NCBI GenBank assembly: GCA_963820995.1
Contig: CAWGCL010000013.1
Coordinates: forward strand, 248,001 to 312,000
Origin: JAGTVG01 sp963820995
GTDB lineage: Bacteria; Bacteroidota; Bacteroidia; Cytophagales; Cyclobacteriaceae
Reading direction: 5' to 3'
Length of the DNA stretch: 64,000 nucleotides
Position 1 is the first letter of the stretch; every line of letters starts with the position of its first letter. Shown here one piece after another: positions 17,472 through 25,882 of the stretch. A program made the translations under genes and the position numbers. The notes under the pieces were generated by a model that was not told where the DNA came from, ran no database searches, and worked only from the letters and a program-made list of their open reading frames with translations.

Positions 17472-18965
17472 ATGAAAAAAGAACAAAAAAATCGGGGTAA
17501 CTTTTCAATCTATTCGACGAGACTGGTATTTCTTATACTATTATTCACGGCATGTAATCCTGTTGATAATACATCGGCCGAATTATCACCTGAAGAAGCA
17601 AAAAGCATTGCCAAGGAAGCATTTCTATGGGGAATGCATCCTGTAGCTATTTATCATTTGCGTTACAATTATTCCCAGAATGATTTAAGCCCAATTAATG
17701 TGGGGTTAAACCGTATTGCCTGGAATAGGAAGCCAATGAAGGCCATGCCACGTGTGGCCACTACACCCAATGCCACTACCTTGTATGGTACGGGAATGTT
17801 TGACGTTTCAAAAGAGCCAATGGTAATTCTGGTTCCTGACATTGAAGATCATTATTGGAGCGTACAGCTTTTTGATAATTATGCACGTTGGGGACATATG
17901 ATCGGCAGCCAGTTTAATGCACCGGGTAAAGTTCAGCGTTTAATCCTTGGCCCAGATTGGAGTGGTTCATTGCCAGAAGGTTTCGCCGGTGCAGATGTTG
18001 TCCAATCAAAATCAAACTTTGTTGGTGTATTAGCGCGCGTTGCGTTTAGAGATAAAACCGAAAAAGAGCTGAAGATTGTCAACGGCATCCAGGATGGCAT
18101 TACTGTGATGACGCTTAGCCAGTGGATTGATGCCGGAAGGAAGTTAGTTCGTGCAGAGGATGTTCCGGAAACCATTGCCGATTACCCTACTTATCCGGGC
18201 ATGGAAACCGTTAAAGAACCCGGAAAGTTAGGCGGAGTAGAATTTCTTAGATGGGTAGGACTCGTACTGAACGATCCTAGTTTTAGCAAACAAACAGATG
18301 GACATAAAGAAATAGAAGCATTTAAACGCTTCGAACGTTTGGGTTTAAAAGAGGGAGTTTCATTTGACCCCGATCAATTTTCGCCCGAAATCGTAACTGC
18401 CATAGATGAAGGTATTGAAGAAGCCAAAAAAGATATAATGGCCTTATCGGAAAAAGGAGTTGGCGTGAACAAGAATGGATGGGATTTTACCAGTGATTTG
18501 GATTACAAGGATACGGACTGGTTAAACCGGGCGCGTTATGGACTAATCGCAGTTCTTGCACCAGTACCATCGCGTTCACATACGGGCTCGCTTTGTATGA
18601 AAGATTCTGAAGGCAGACTATTAACAGGAGAGCATAACTATACCATCACCTTTGATTTAGACGATATGCCTCCGGTTACCGAGTTTTGGGAAATGCCCCT
18701 TTATGATAACGCAGGTTACTTTGTTGACAACCCATTAGATCGCTATTCATTGAACAGTTATATGCTTGAAAGAGGCCAACTTCACACAAAAGATGGAAAA
18801 CTGATCATCTATGTTCAAAATGAAGAACCAAATGATCCAAATCTGAAGAAAAATTGGTTGCCTGCCCCGAAAGACGGATTTCAATTCGCGGCCCGTTTTT
18901 ATGGTGAATATACCCCATTAATTGACGGCAGTTACAACATGCCAGGAGTAGTTCGTGTGGATTAA
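17472..18965 (+). CDS. DUF1254/DUF1214 lipoprotein, array member 1
   Basis: A 497-residue lipoprotein (lipobox ending in Cys in LLFTAC). The N-terminal DUF1254 region (about residues 35-180) has EEAKSIAKEAFLWGMHPVAIYH and the SPINVGLNRI and TTPNATTLYG segments. The C-terminal DUF1214 region (about 370-497) has HNYTITFDLDDMPPVTEFWEMPLYDN, FVDNPLDRYSLNSY and NWLPAPKDGFQFAARFY. Both domains are known only as conserved families; no function is established. It starts 22 bases after the outer-membrane barrel gene and is followed 16 bases later by a second member, so the array is probably one operon. It is the most divergent member within the array. Confidence 0.9.
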   Translation: MKKEQKNRGNFSIYSTRLVFLILLFTACNPVDNTSAELSPEEAKSIAKEAFLWGMHPVAIYHLRYNYSQNDLSPINVGLNRIAWNRKPMKAMPRVATTPNATTLYGTGMFDVSKEPMVILVPDIEDHYWSVQLFDNYARWGHMIGSQFNAPGKVQRLILGPDWSGSLPEGFAGADVVQSKSNFVGVLARVAFRDKTEKELKIVNGIQDGITVMTLSQWIDAGRKLVRAEDVPETIADYPTYPGMETVKEPGKLGGVEFLRWVGLVLNDPSFSKQTDGHKEIEAFKRFERLGLKEGVSFDPDQFSPEIVTAIDEGIEEAKKDIMALSEKGVGVNKNGWDFTSDLDYKDTDWLNRARYGLIAVLAPVPSRSHTGSLCMKDSEGRLLTGEHNYTITFDLDDMPPVTEFWEMPLYDNAGYFVDNPLDRYSLNSYMLERGQLHTKDGKLIIYVQNEEPNDPNLKKNWLPAPKDGFQFAARFYGEYTPLIDGSYNMPGVVRVD

Positions 18966-18981
18966 ATTGACATAATAAAAA

Positions 18982-20424
18982 ATGAAAATGAAAACAATGA
19001 AGAAATTAGCCAAAATCACCTTACGTATAAAAATCATCCTGTTTGCGGTTGTAATACTCTTTACAGCATGCAATACAGGCACAAAAACAGGCGCACAAAA
19101 TCTATCACCAGATGAAGCTAAGGCCCTGGCTAAGGAGGCTTGGCTTTTCGGTATGCCTTTGGTGATGTTCGAGAAACAGATCGATTACAGCACCCATGTG
19201 ACGCAGCCAGAGGAAACCCGGTCACCGATTAACCAATTTGTGCACTATCGGAAATTCGTCGATGCTTCGAACCGCTCTATTGTCGGTTTCAACGTGGACA
19301 ACCTCTACTCGCTCGCCTGGATAGACCTCAAGGCTGAGCCGCTGGTGCTTGCCGTACCGGCAATGGGGGATCGCTATTGGATGATGCAGATCGTCGACGC
19401 CTGGAATGGCGTACCAGCAGCGCCTGGTTCTCGAACGCTCAGTGGCGACGACCCACACGTCTTTCTCATCGCCGGGCCAGACTGGAAAGGGACAGTTCCT
19501 GATGGAATGGAGCTACTGCGCTCGCCGACCAACCTCGGCGGCATCGGTGGTCGTACCTACTGTTCGGGCGACGATGACTATGCTGCGGTCAACCGGATTC
19601 AGGACCAGTACAAACTAATGCCATTATCTGCTTGGGGTAAGCCCTACACACCCCCTAAGGTTCCTCTAAAAGAGGTGGCTGATGGCAAGACATTAGTCAA
19701 CGAGCAATTGATGGCGCTTAATGCTGAACAATTTTTCAGCAACCTAAATCGACTCTTGGCGACGAACCCGCCCTATGCAGAGGATGATCCGACGCTGGAA
19801 AAGATTCGCATGCTCGGCATCGCCCCAGGTATGCCGTTCTCCACCGAAGGACTCACTGACGATGTGGTCGCGGCTCTCGAGGAGGGAGTGGCGCAGGGAA
19901 AAGCGTCCATGGCGGCAGAGATGAAAAATCTTGGCAAGATGGTTAATAATTGGGGGCTAACCTATGACATGGGGCGCTATGGTACTAAATATGCGTATCG
20001 TGCCGCATGGACTTTCGTCGGTATCGGCGGAAACGTTATCGAGGATGCCTTTTATCCGCTCGCAATGAACGATGCCGATGGCAACCAGCTCAGCAGCGAG
20101 CACAACTACACGCTGACTTTTGAGGAAGGAGCTTGGCCACCTGCCGCAGCATTCTGGTCTTTAACTATGTATGATATGGAAGGCTACCTGGTAGACAATC
20201 CACTAAACCGGTATGCGGTTGGCGATAGAAGTAATATGAAACCAAATGCAGATGGCTCACTTACCATTTACATCCAAAGTGAATCACCAGGCGCTGAAAA
20301 AGAAACCAATTGGCTTCCTGCTCCAAAATCTGGAGCATTCAAAATAGCACTGCGTCTATACGCTCTTATGGAAAAAGTGATTGACGGATCTTGGGTACCA
20401 TCAGGAATCACACCTCAGAAGTAG
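18982..20424 (+). CDS. DUF1254/DUF1214 lipoprotein, array member 2, mosaic base composition
   Basis: A 480-residue lipoprotein with the two-domain DUF1254/DUF1214 plan (SPDEAKALAKEAWLFGMPLV, then HNYTLTFEEGAWPPAAAFWSL, NPLNRYAVGDRS, NWLPAPKSGAFKIALRLY). Its first 50 residues are nearly the same as those of array member 3 (KIxLxxKIILFAxVxLxTACNT). The stretch from about 19140 to 20150 is much richer in G+C than the ends: 33 of 60 bases in 19261-19320 and 38 of 60 in 19501-19560, against 17 of 60 in the 5' end of member 3 at 20461-20520. It also uses codons such as CTC and CGC freely. The ends look native and the middle looks imported, so I infer recombination of a foreign DUF1254 core between native ends. 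The frame is intact. Confidence 0.88.
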   Translation: MKMKTMKKLAKITLRIKIILFAVVILFTACNTGTKTGAQNLSPDEAKALAKEAWLFGMPLVMFEKQIDYSTHVTQPEETRSPINQFVHYRKFVDASNRSIVGFNVDNLYSLAWIDLKAEPLVLAVPAMGDRYWMMQIVDAWNGVPAAPGSRTLSGDDPHVFLIAGPDWKGTVPDGMELLRSPTNLGGIGGRTYCSGDDDYAAVNRIQDQYKLMPLSAWGKPYTPPKVPLKEVADGKTLVNEQLMALNAEQFFSNLNRLLATNPPYAEDDPTLEKIRMLGIAPGMPFSTEGLTDDVVAALEEGVAQGKASMAAEMKNLGKMVNNWGLTYDMGRYGTKYAYRAAWTFVGIGGNVIEDAFYPLAMNDADGNQLSSEHNYTLTFEEGAWPPAAAFWSLTMYDMEGYLVDNPLNRYAVGDRSNMKPNADGSLTIYIQSESPGAEKETNWLPAPKSGAFKIALRLYALMEKVIDGSWVPSGITPQK

Positions 20425-20451
20425 CTAAATTCGAAATAAAAAACAACGAAA

Positions 20452-21909
20452 ATGAAAAAATTAGCAAAAATCAGGTTATGTATGAAAATCATTTTATTTG
20501 CGATTGTAGTACTCGTTACAGCATGCAATACAGACACAAAAAAAGATGCTCAAAATCTATCACCAGCTGAAGCAAGATCCATTGCCAAAGAGGCCTATGT
20601 ATATGGCTTTCCCATGGTAATGAACTACAAAACGATGTATAATTATACATTGAATGAGCAATCACCTGATTACAAAGGCCCCATCAATCAAAAAAGTTGT
20701 GAAGCGCGTTTATATACTCCCGATGATAAGGCCGTGGTTGCGCCAAATTCCGACACGCCTTATTGTATGTTTTGGATGGATCTACGAGACGAAACACAAG
20801 TCATTTCTGTGCCTGAAATGGAGACTAAAAGGTATTACTCCTTTCAACTGATAGACTTATATACGCATAACTTTGCCTATATAGGTTCTTTAACAAACGG
20901 AAACAAAGCCGGAAATTACCTGATTGCCAGTGAGGGTTGGAAAGGTGAAAAACCTGAAGGAGTTACTGAGGTCATCTATTGCGAGACGGACTTGTTTTTT
21001 GTAGTGGTTCGTACCCAATTAATGGATGACAACGATCTGGAAAATGTACAGGCAATTCAAGATGCGTATGAAGTGCAAAGCTTAAATAGTTTTTTGGGAG
21101 AAGCACCTATTGTTACCGAAAGAAATGAAAACGTATTAGTATGGCAAGATGGCGATGAACTAACAGCTAAGGCATTCACCTACTTAGACTACATGCTGAA
21201 TCTTACAACACCGGTTGAATCTGAAATGGAGTTAAGAGCCAATATTGGCAAGCTAGGAATTGGCACAAAAGAAGGATTTGACATCACGCGTTATGACCAG
21301 GAAACACAAGAGGCGATTCAATCAGGCATTGAGGAGGGACTGAAAGAAATGAAGGCGTTTGCTGCGAAATATAGTAAAGACCCTTTGACAAGTTCAAGAA
21401 TTTTTGGAACCCGTGATTTTCTAACAAAATCCGCGAAAGAAAATTATGACATGGATAACTTTTATGTTTTACGTTCTATCGCAGCGTTGCTTGGACTTTA
21501 TGGAAATTCGGGTGAGGAAGCCATCTACCCGGCTTATTTAATGGAAGCACCAGATGTTCCTTTTAATGGTGCAACGAATTCTTATACACTCACATTTCCA
21601 AAAGACCAATTGCCTCCTGTCAACTCTTTTTGGTCGTTGAGTATGTATGATGGCAAAACACAATTGTTTGTAAATAACCCGCTAAACAAATATTTGATCA
21701 ACTCGGGTTCGTTTGATGACTTTGTGTTTGGAGAAGATGGTTCATTAACGCTGTATGTTCAAAAAGACTCTCCTGGAAAAGATTTGGAGGCCAATTGGCT
21801 ACCTGCACCTAACGGTCCATTTTTATGCATCATGCGCCTTTATGGCCCCAAAGAAGCAGCACTTTCGGGTGAGTGGGTGAACCCTCCATTGGTTAAAACC
21901 AATAAATAG
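20452..21909 (+). CDS. DUF1254/DUF1214 lipoprotein, array member 3
   Basis: A 485-residue lipoprotein (lipobox Cys in VLVTAC). Typical family segments are SPAEARSIAKEAYVYGFPMVMNYKT, the PNSDTPYCMFWMDL motif, TNSYTLTFPKDQLPPVNSFWSLSMYD, NNPLNKYLINSG and NWLPAPNGPFLCIMRLYGP, closing with GEWVNPPLVKTNK. It shares its signal peptide region with member 2 almost base for base. No catalytic residues are recognised, and the domain function is unknown. It is 27 bases after member 2 and 46 before member 4. The length is typical of complete family members. Confidence 0.9.
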   Translation: MKKLAKIRLCMKIILFAIVVLVTACNTDTKKDAQNLSPAEARSIAKEAYVYGFPMVMNYKTMYNYTLNEQSPDYKGPINQKSCEARLYTPDDKAVVAPNSDTPYCMFWMDLRDETQVISVPEMETKRYYSFQLIDLYTHNFAYIGSLTNGNKAGNYLIASEGWKGEKPEGVTEVIYCETDLFFVVVRTQLMDDNDLENVQAIQDAYEVQSLNSFLGEAPIVTERNENVLVWQDGDELTAKAFTYLDYMLNLTTPVESEMELRANIGKLGIGTKEGFDITRYDQETQEAIQSGIEEGLKEMKAFAAKYSKDPLTSSRIFGTRDFLTKSAKENYDMDNFYVLRSIAALLGLYGNSGEEAIYPAYLMEAPDVPFNGATNSYTLTFPKDQLPPVNSFWSLSMYDGKTQLFVNNPLNKYLINSGSFDDFVFGEDGSLTLYVQKDSPGKDLEANWLPAPNGPFLCIMRLYGPKEAALSGEWVNPPLVKTNK

Positions 21910-21955
21910 TTATGACGACTAAATTAACCTCATAAATTAATTAAAACGTAGTTAA

Positions 21956-23353
21956 ATGAAAACACTAAAAATATTAACAATTTTGTTTCTTGCGTTAATC
22001 GTGTGGTCATGTGATCAAAACAAGGAAGAGCTGACCCCTAAGCAAGCTGAGCAAATCGCCGAAGAGGCCTACATTTATGCCTATCCCATGATAGACCATT
22101 ATAAAATGATGTTTGCCATGGCCATATACCCTGAATCAGGAGCTTATTTTGCTCCTTTTAATGTTATGTCTAGTAAAACAAGCTTAGCCGGTCCAAAAGA
22201 TACTGTTATAGTTCGTCCAAACAACGATACATACTACTCTGCAGTCTGGTTTGACTTATCGGATCAACCGCAGATTTTAAGCGTTCCTGCTATTAATAGC
22301 AACCGTTACTACTCTTTCCAGATTGTTGACATGTACACGCATAATATCGACTATATAGGATCAAGAAAAACAGGAAATAGTAAGGGTTCATATATGTTTG
22401 TTGGCCCTAGCTGGGATGGCGAAACCCCTAATGGTATTGAGAAACTTATAAAATCGGAAGGAAATTACGTAGTTGCTATTGGTCGCACACAAGTATTTGG
22501 CCCCAATGATATGGATAACGCCAAAGCGGTAATGGCGGAGTATCAAGTAGAACCACTCAGCGCATTTTCAGGAAAAGAGTCGGCCAACCAAACAAGTATG
22601 CCTGAAATTCCTCCGTACGATCCTGAGAAAGTGAAAGGTATCCAGTTCATTTCGTATTTAAATGCGATTATGGAAACAGGACGAATCCACGAAAGTGAGA
22701 AGGACTTATTTAAGAAGTTTGCAAAAATTGGAATTGTACCGGGTGAGGCTTTCGATGAATCATCTTTAAGCCCTGAAATTAAAACAGCGATAGAAGAAGG
22801 AATTAAGAACGCCACGGCTAAAATTGAAGCAGAAACGGCCAAGCTTGGAAAGGTTGAAAATGGTTGGCAGTTAATCGCCGGAGCCTTTGGAGCACGCGAG
22901 GATATGCAGGGGAAATACCTCACACGCGCAGCAGCGGCCAACTTTGGATTATGGGGCAATACGCTTGAGGAAGCGTATTATCCTGAAGCCTCCGTTGATG
23001 TCGATGGAGACGCACTGGATGGCTCAAAAAATAATTATGTATTGCATTTTGATGCCGATGCCTTGCCTCCGGTAAAAGCATTCTGGTCGCTTTCGATGTA
23101 TAAATTGCCTGAGCAACTGTTTATTGAAAATGAAATAAACCGCTACGTAATTAGCAGCGCAACAGAAGGATTGAAATATAATGAAGATGGTTCGCTGGAT
23201 GTGTATATCCAAAAAGAAAATCCCGGCAGGGATAAAGAATCAAATTGGTTACCCGCCCATGATGGTCTATTTTCCTTACAGGCACGGTTGTATTGGCCTG
23301 ATCCTGATGCGCTGGATCCTTTGTATGTAATGCCTGCAATAAAGAAAAATTAA
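21956..23353 (+). CDS. DUF1254/DUF1214 lipoprotein, array member 4
   Basis: A 465-residue lipoprotein (lipobox Cys in LIVWSC). It contains TPKQAEQIAEEAYIYAYPMIDHYKM, VRPNNDTYYSAVWFDL, KNNYVLHFDADALPPVKAFWSLSMY, NEINRYVISSAT and NWLPAHDGLFSLQARLYWPDP. The N-terminal domain is closer to member 3 than to members 1 or 2. As for the others, the role is unknown; being lipid-anchored, these proteins most likely act on a substrate at the envelope. The composition is native throughout, unlike member 2. Confidence 0.9.
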   Translation: MKTLKILTILFLALIVWSCDQNKEELTPKQAEQIAEEAYIYAYPMIDHYKMMFAMAIYPESGAYFAPFNVMSSKTSLAGPKDTVIVRPNNDTYYSAVWFDLSDQPQILSVPAINSNRYYSFQIVDMYTHNIDYIGSRKTGNSKGSYMFVGPSWDGETPNGIEKLIKSEGNYVVAIGRTQVFGPNDMDNAKAVMAEYQVEPLSAFSGKESANQTSMPEIPPYDPEKVKGIQFISYLNAIMETGRIHESEKDLFKKFAKIGIVPGEAFDESSLSPEIKTAIEEGIKNATAKIEAETAKLGKVENGWQLIAGAFGAREDMQGKYLTRAAAANFGLWGNTLEEAYYPEASVDVDGDALDGSKNNYVLHFDADALPPVKAFWSLSMYKLPEQLFIENEINRYVISSATEGLKYNEDGSLDVYIQKENPGRDKESNWLPAHDGLFSLQARLYWPDPDALDPLYVMPAIKKN

Positions 23354-23414
23354 TCCTGATATTTAAAATCATGAAGAGGGTTAAAGATTTAAATTAAACT
23401 TAAACGATATTTAA

Positions 23415-23930
23415 TTGAGAAAATTAAGTATTACATCATCCTTAATCCTAATACTATTTTTAGTATTTGTATCCTGCAATAATGCGAAAGAGAATACAAC
23501 TGAGAATAATGCCAATGCCCTAAATGATGAGCAAATAGTTGACATCGCTGCCAAAGCATATGTATATGCATTGATTTTAATGGATTTAACTCGGAAAGTG
23601 GGTACCAATGTAGAAGCTCCCGGAATTAAGCAAAGTTCAGCACCCATTAATCAATTTGGGCATTATCGCGAATTTCCTGATCACAACTTAACTGATGTAG
23701 TAAAGCCCAATGTAGACACCTATTATTCAACGGTTTTTTTCGACCTTAGTGAGGAAGCTTTTGTATTAAGTGTTCCCGCAACAGAGCGATACTACCTCTT
23801 ACCGATGTTGGATGCTTATACTAATGTCTTTGAATCACCTGGTACCAGAACCACAGGCACAGATGCCCAAGACTTCTTAATTACCGGTCCATTTTGGGAA
23901 GGTGAAATTCCTGTAGGAGAGAAGATTTAG
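23415..23930 (+). pseudogene. DUF1254 lipoprotein, array member 5, truncated after the N-terminal domain
   Basis: A 171-residue frame beginning at TTG 23415 (a TAA lies one codon upstream, and no ATG fits) with a lipoprotein signal (LILFLVFVSC). It has the DUF1254 start (NDEQIVDIAAKAYVYALILMD), SAPINQFGHYREFPDHN, VKPNVDTYYSTVFFDL and GPFWEGEIPVGEKI, then a TAG at 23930. The C-terminal DUF1214 half, about 300 residues, is missing, and no trace of it was found before the next gene at 24062. The N-terminal domain alone would be unlikely to fold as in the intact members. This is the degraded right end of the tandem array. Confidence 0.8.
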
Positions 23931-24061
23931 CCTGGCAGACTAGAAATCTAGGTTTTAGCCAATTTAGAAGTACTATAAATAAAAATGATATATAAACAGA
24001 ATTAAATTCACAGGTAAGAATAGAACAAATTAAATAAATACAATACTTATAATTAAATAAC

Positions 24062-25087
24062 ATGAGATTAATGAATATTACAATTTCAATTGGAGTTTTA
24101 GCCATCCTTCTAGGATGCATAAATGCAAGAGAGGATAAACCTTCTTCGTCCGAAATATCTGGAACAGTTACAAATACTGTGGATACACTTATTTTTTCTG
24201 CTCCACAAAACTATTCAAAGACTTTGGAGAGCAACACTGCTGCAGACAATGTCGAAATCAGGAATTACAAGGATATGTTTGAATTGTTTGAGAAACTTAA
24301 TTATACCCCGGAAGCATGGCAGGCCGGAATCCGCGAAGTTCCAAGAGTTTACCTGCCACTGATTGGTGATAGATGGGGTTCAGGCCGTTCAGATGAACTT
24401 ACAGTGGAAAATAAAAAGCGCTTGTTCTTTCGCACATTGGCACCTTTGATACTGCGTGCCAATGAACTGATCATGGTGGACAGAAATCGACTGAGCGATA
24501 TAAGATCTTCTCATATGAAAAGTACTGTTATTTCAGAAGAAGAGCAATCATGGATTTTGAAGCTTGCCAAAATTTACAAGGTTGACACTAAGGAAGATCA
24601 GGTTACATCAGCACAGATTGACGCACTGCGGAAAAAAGTAGATATTGTTCCAGTTTCGCTGGCATTAGCCCAGGCTGCAGAGGAAAGCGGATGGGGTACC
24701 TCTCGCTTTGCTGCGCTAGGCAATGCTGTTTATGGGCAATGGACCTGGGGATCAAATGCGATCACCCCTGAGAAACAAAGGAAAGAGCTGGGGAATTACG
24801 GTATTGCTTCTTTTGAAACTTTACAACAATCCATTTCCGCTTATATGCTTAATTTGAATACTCATAATGCATATTCCAGTTTGCGTGAAAAAAGAGCAGA
24901 ACTCAGGGAAAAGAGTGAGAAAATAACTGGACATATTCTTGCTGGGCAATTAACTAAATATTCAGAACGGGGCGAGGAATATGTAAAATCCCTTAGATCC
25001 TTAATGGAATATAACAGATTAATTCCGACTGATGATGCGTATTTATCAGATAGTCCACCAATATATCTTATACCAGTTGCTGACTGA
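24062..25087 (+). CDS. Bax-family glucosaminidase-domain protein, lipoprotein
   Basis: A 341-residue protein of the Bax family (COG2992), related to peptidoglycan N-acetylglucosaminidases. The lipobox ends at Cys in AILLGC. The N-terminal region (about residues 60-170) has the YKDMFELFEKLNYTPEAWQAG start and VPRVYLPLIGDRW. The glucosaminidase region (about 195-310) shows VPVSLALAQAAEESGWGTSRFAALGNAVYGQWTW, with a Glu where the family places its catalytic acid, and LQQSISAYMLNLNTHNAY. It probably cleaves or remodels peptidoglycan in the periplasm. It lies 130 bases after the truncated DUF1254 gene on the same strand. The N-terminal extension is typical, and no damage is visible. Confidence 0.88.
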   Translation: MRLMNITISIGVLAILLGCINAREDKPSSSEISGTVTNTVDTLIFSAPQNYSKTLESNTAADNVEIRNYKDMFELFEKLNYTPEAWQAGIREVPRVYLPLIGDRWGSGRSDELTVENKKRLFFRTLAPLILRANELIMVDRNRLSDIRSSHMKSTVISEEEQSWILKLAKIYKVDTKEDQVTSAQIDALRKKVDIVPVSLALAQAAEESGWGTSRFAALGNAVYGQWTWGSNAITPEKQRKELGNYGIASFETLQQSISAYMLNLNTHNAYSSLREKRAELREKSEKITGHILAGQLTKYSERGEEYVKSLRSLMEYNRLIPTDDAYLSDSPPIYLIPVAD

Positions 25088-25128
25088 TCTAAAGAGGGCA
25101 GGCTTCAGCTACATGCAACAGATATCAG

Positions 25129-25239
25129 AGTCCAATTCAGAGAAGAGTACATGCTGGAAGTAGGACCACCCCCACGCTCATGGGTGATGATTTTGTTGTA
25201 ATCAAAGACAATGACACAACTCACATAAATCTCTGTGTG
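25129..25239 (+). pseudogene. Short remnant of a second copy of the beta-propeller gene found at 9022-10927
   Basis: An open stretch of about 37 codons with no start reads SPIQRRVHAGSRTTPTLMGD, then DFVVIKDNDTTHINLCV, ending at a TAA at 25240. It matches residues of the propeller protein at 10230-10350 (TQKKGHLNDGSGTTPTLMDD, then RFVIIADNDSLQINLN) at most positions. The frame carries no other recognisable part, and the rest of 25088-25412 holds nothing I can identify. So a copy of the propeller gene once stood here, at the right-hand end of the DUF1254 array. Confidence 0.5.
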
Positions 25240-25412
25240 TAAAATGCACAAAATGAGCAATTGTATTATATCGAACAACAATATATCAAAACCGGACACT
25301 AAATATACTTTCACCAACCTAAAACAGGCATAAATGGTTGATAATCAAAAGAATATTTTTTTGGCATAATAAATGTTTTATCGGTAAGGAAGGAATTAAA
25401 ATAATTGAAATC

Positions 25413-25718
25413 ATGAAAATCGAATTAAAGCCAAATGAGCAGGTTGTAAAGGCAGGAGATTCTCAATATATAAACGGAAGCAAAGTGGATGGCAAACTTA
25501 TATTAACCAACCAGAGAATTTACTTCAAACCTAAAAGCGAAACAAACTCAAAAAGTAATATGGAAATTATACCAGTTGACATTAAAGAGGTAATTCCTTT
25601 TAAGACTGGTTTTTTCTCAAATAATGGGATGAATATTGTAAAGAAGGATGGGAAGGAGCTGAACTTTAAAATTAAGGACCGCGATACCTGGTGTAAAATG
25701 GTGAATCAAATGTATTAA
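25413..25718 (+). CDS. Small GRAM-domain protein
   Basis: A 101-residue cytoplasmic protein. The start at 25413 was chosen over an ATG at 25338 because the extra residues resemble no domain and the ATG at 25413 begins a typical fold. GRAM-like features are MKIELKPNEQVVKAGDSQYI, the GKLILTNQRIYF motif (turn and aromatic residues as in GRAM/PH-like folds), VDIKEVIPF and a C-terminal KDRDTWCKMVNQMY helix. Members bind lipids or act as intracellular scaffolds; the ligand here is unknown. It ends 37 bases before a strong terminator and is probably a single-gene transcript. Confidence 0.75.
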   Translation: MKIELKPNEQVVKAGDSQYINGSKVDGKLILTNQRIYFKPKSETNSKSNMEIIPVDIKEVIPFKTGFFSNNGMNIVKKDGKELNFKIKDRDTWCKMVNQMY

Positions 25719-25755
25719 ATAATCCACACACAAAGTTTATTGAATTATAATTGAT

Positions 25756-25780
25756 ATCCCGCCTAGAGCGGGATTTTTTA
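25756..25780 (+). terminator. Rho-independent terminator after the GRAM gene
   Basis: A seven-base stem ATCCCGC / GCGGGAT with a five-base loop (CTAGA), followed by a run of six T. It is placed 37 bases after the stop of the GRAM protein gene and before the peptidase T gene, so it ends the GRAM transcript on the plus strand. Confidence 0.8.
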
Positions 25781-25882
25781 TTGAGTATTTTTTTGACTGA
25801 ATTATCGGAAAGAATTTGATCTCCTTTATATTATAATCACATATTCCAGTATTATTGTGGTAAATAATTAAATCTGATTTTT

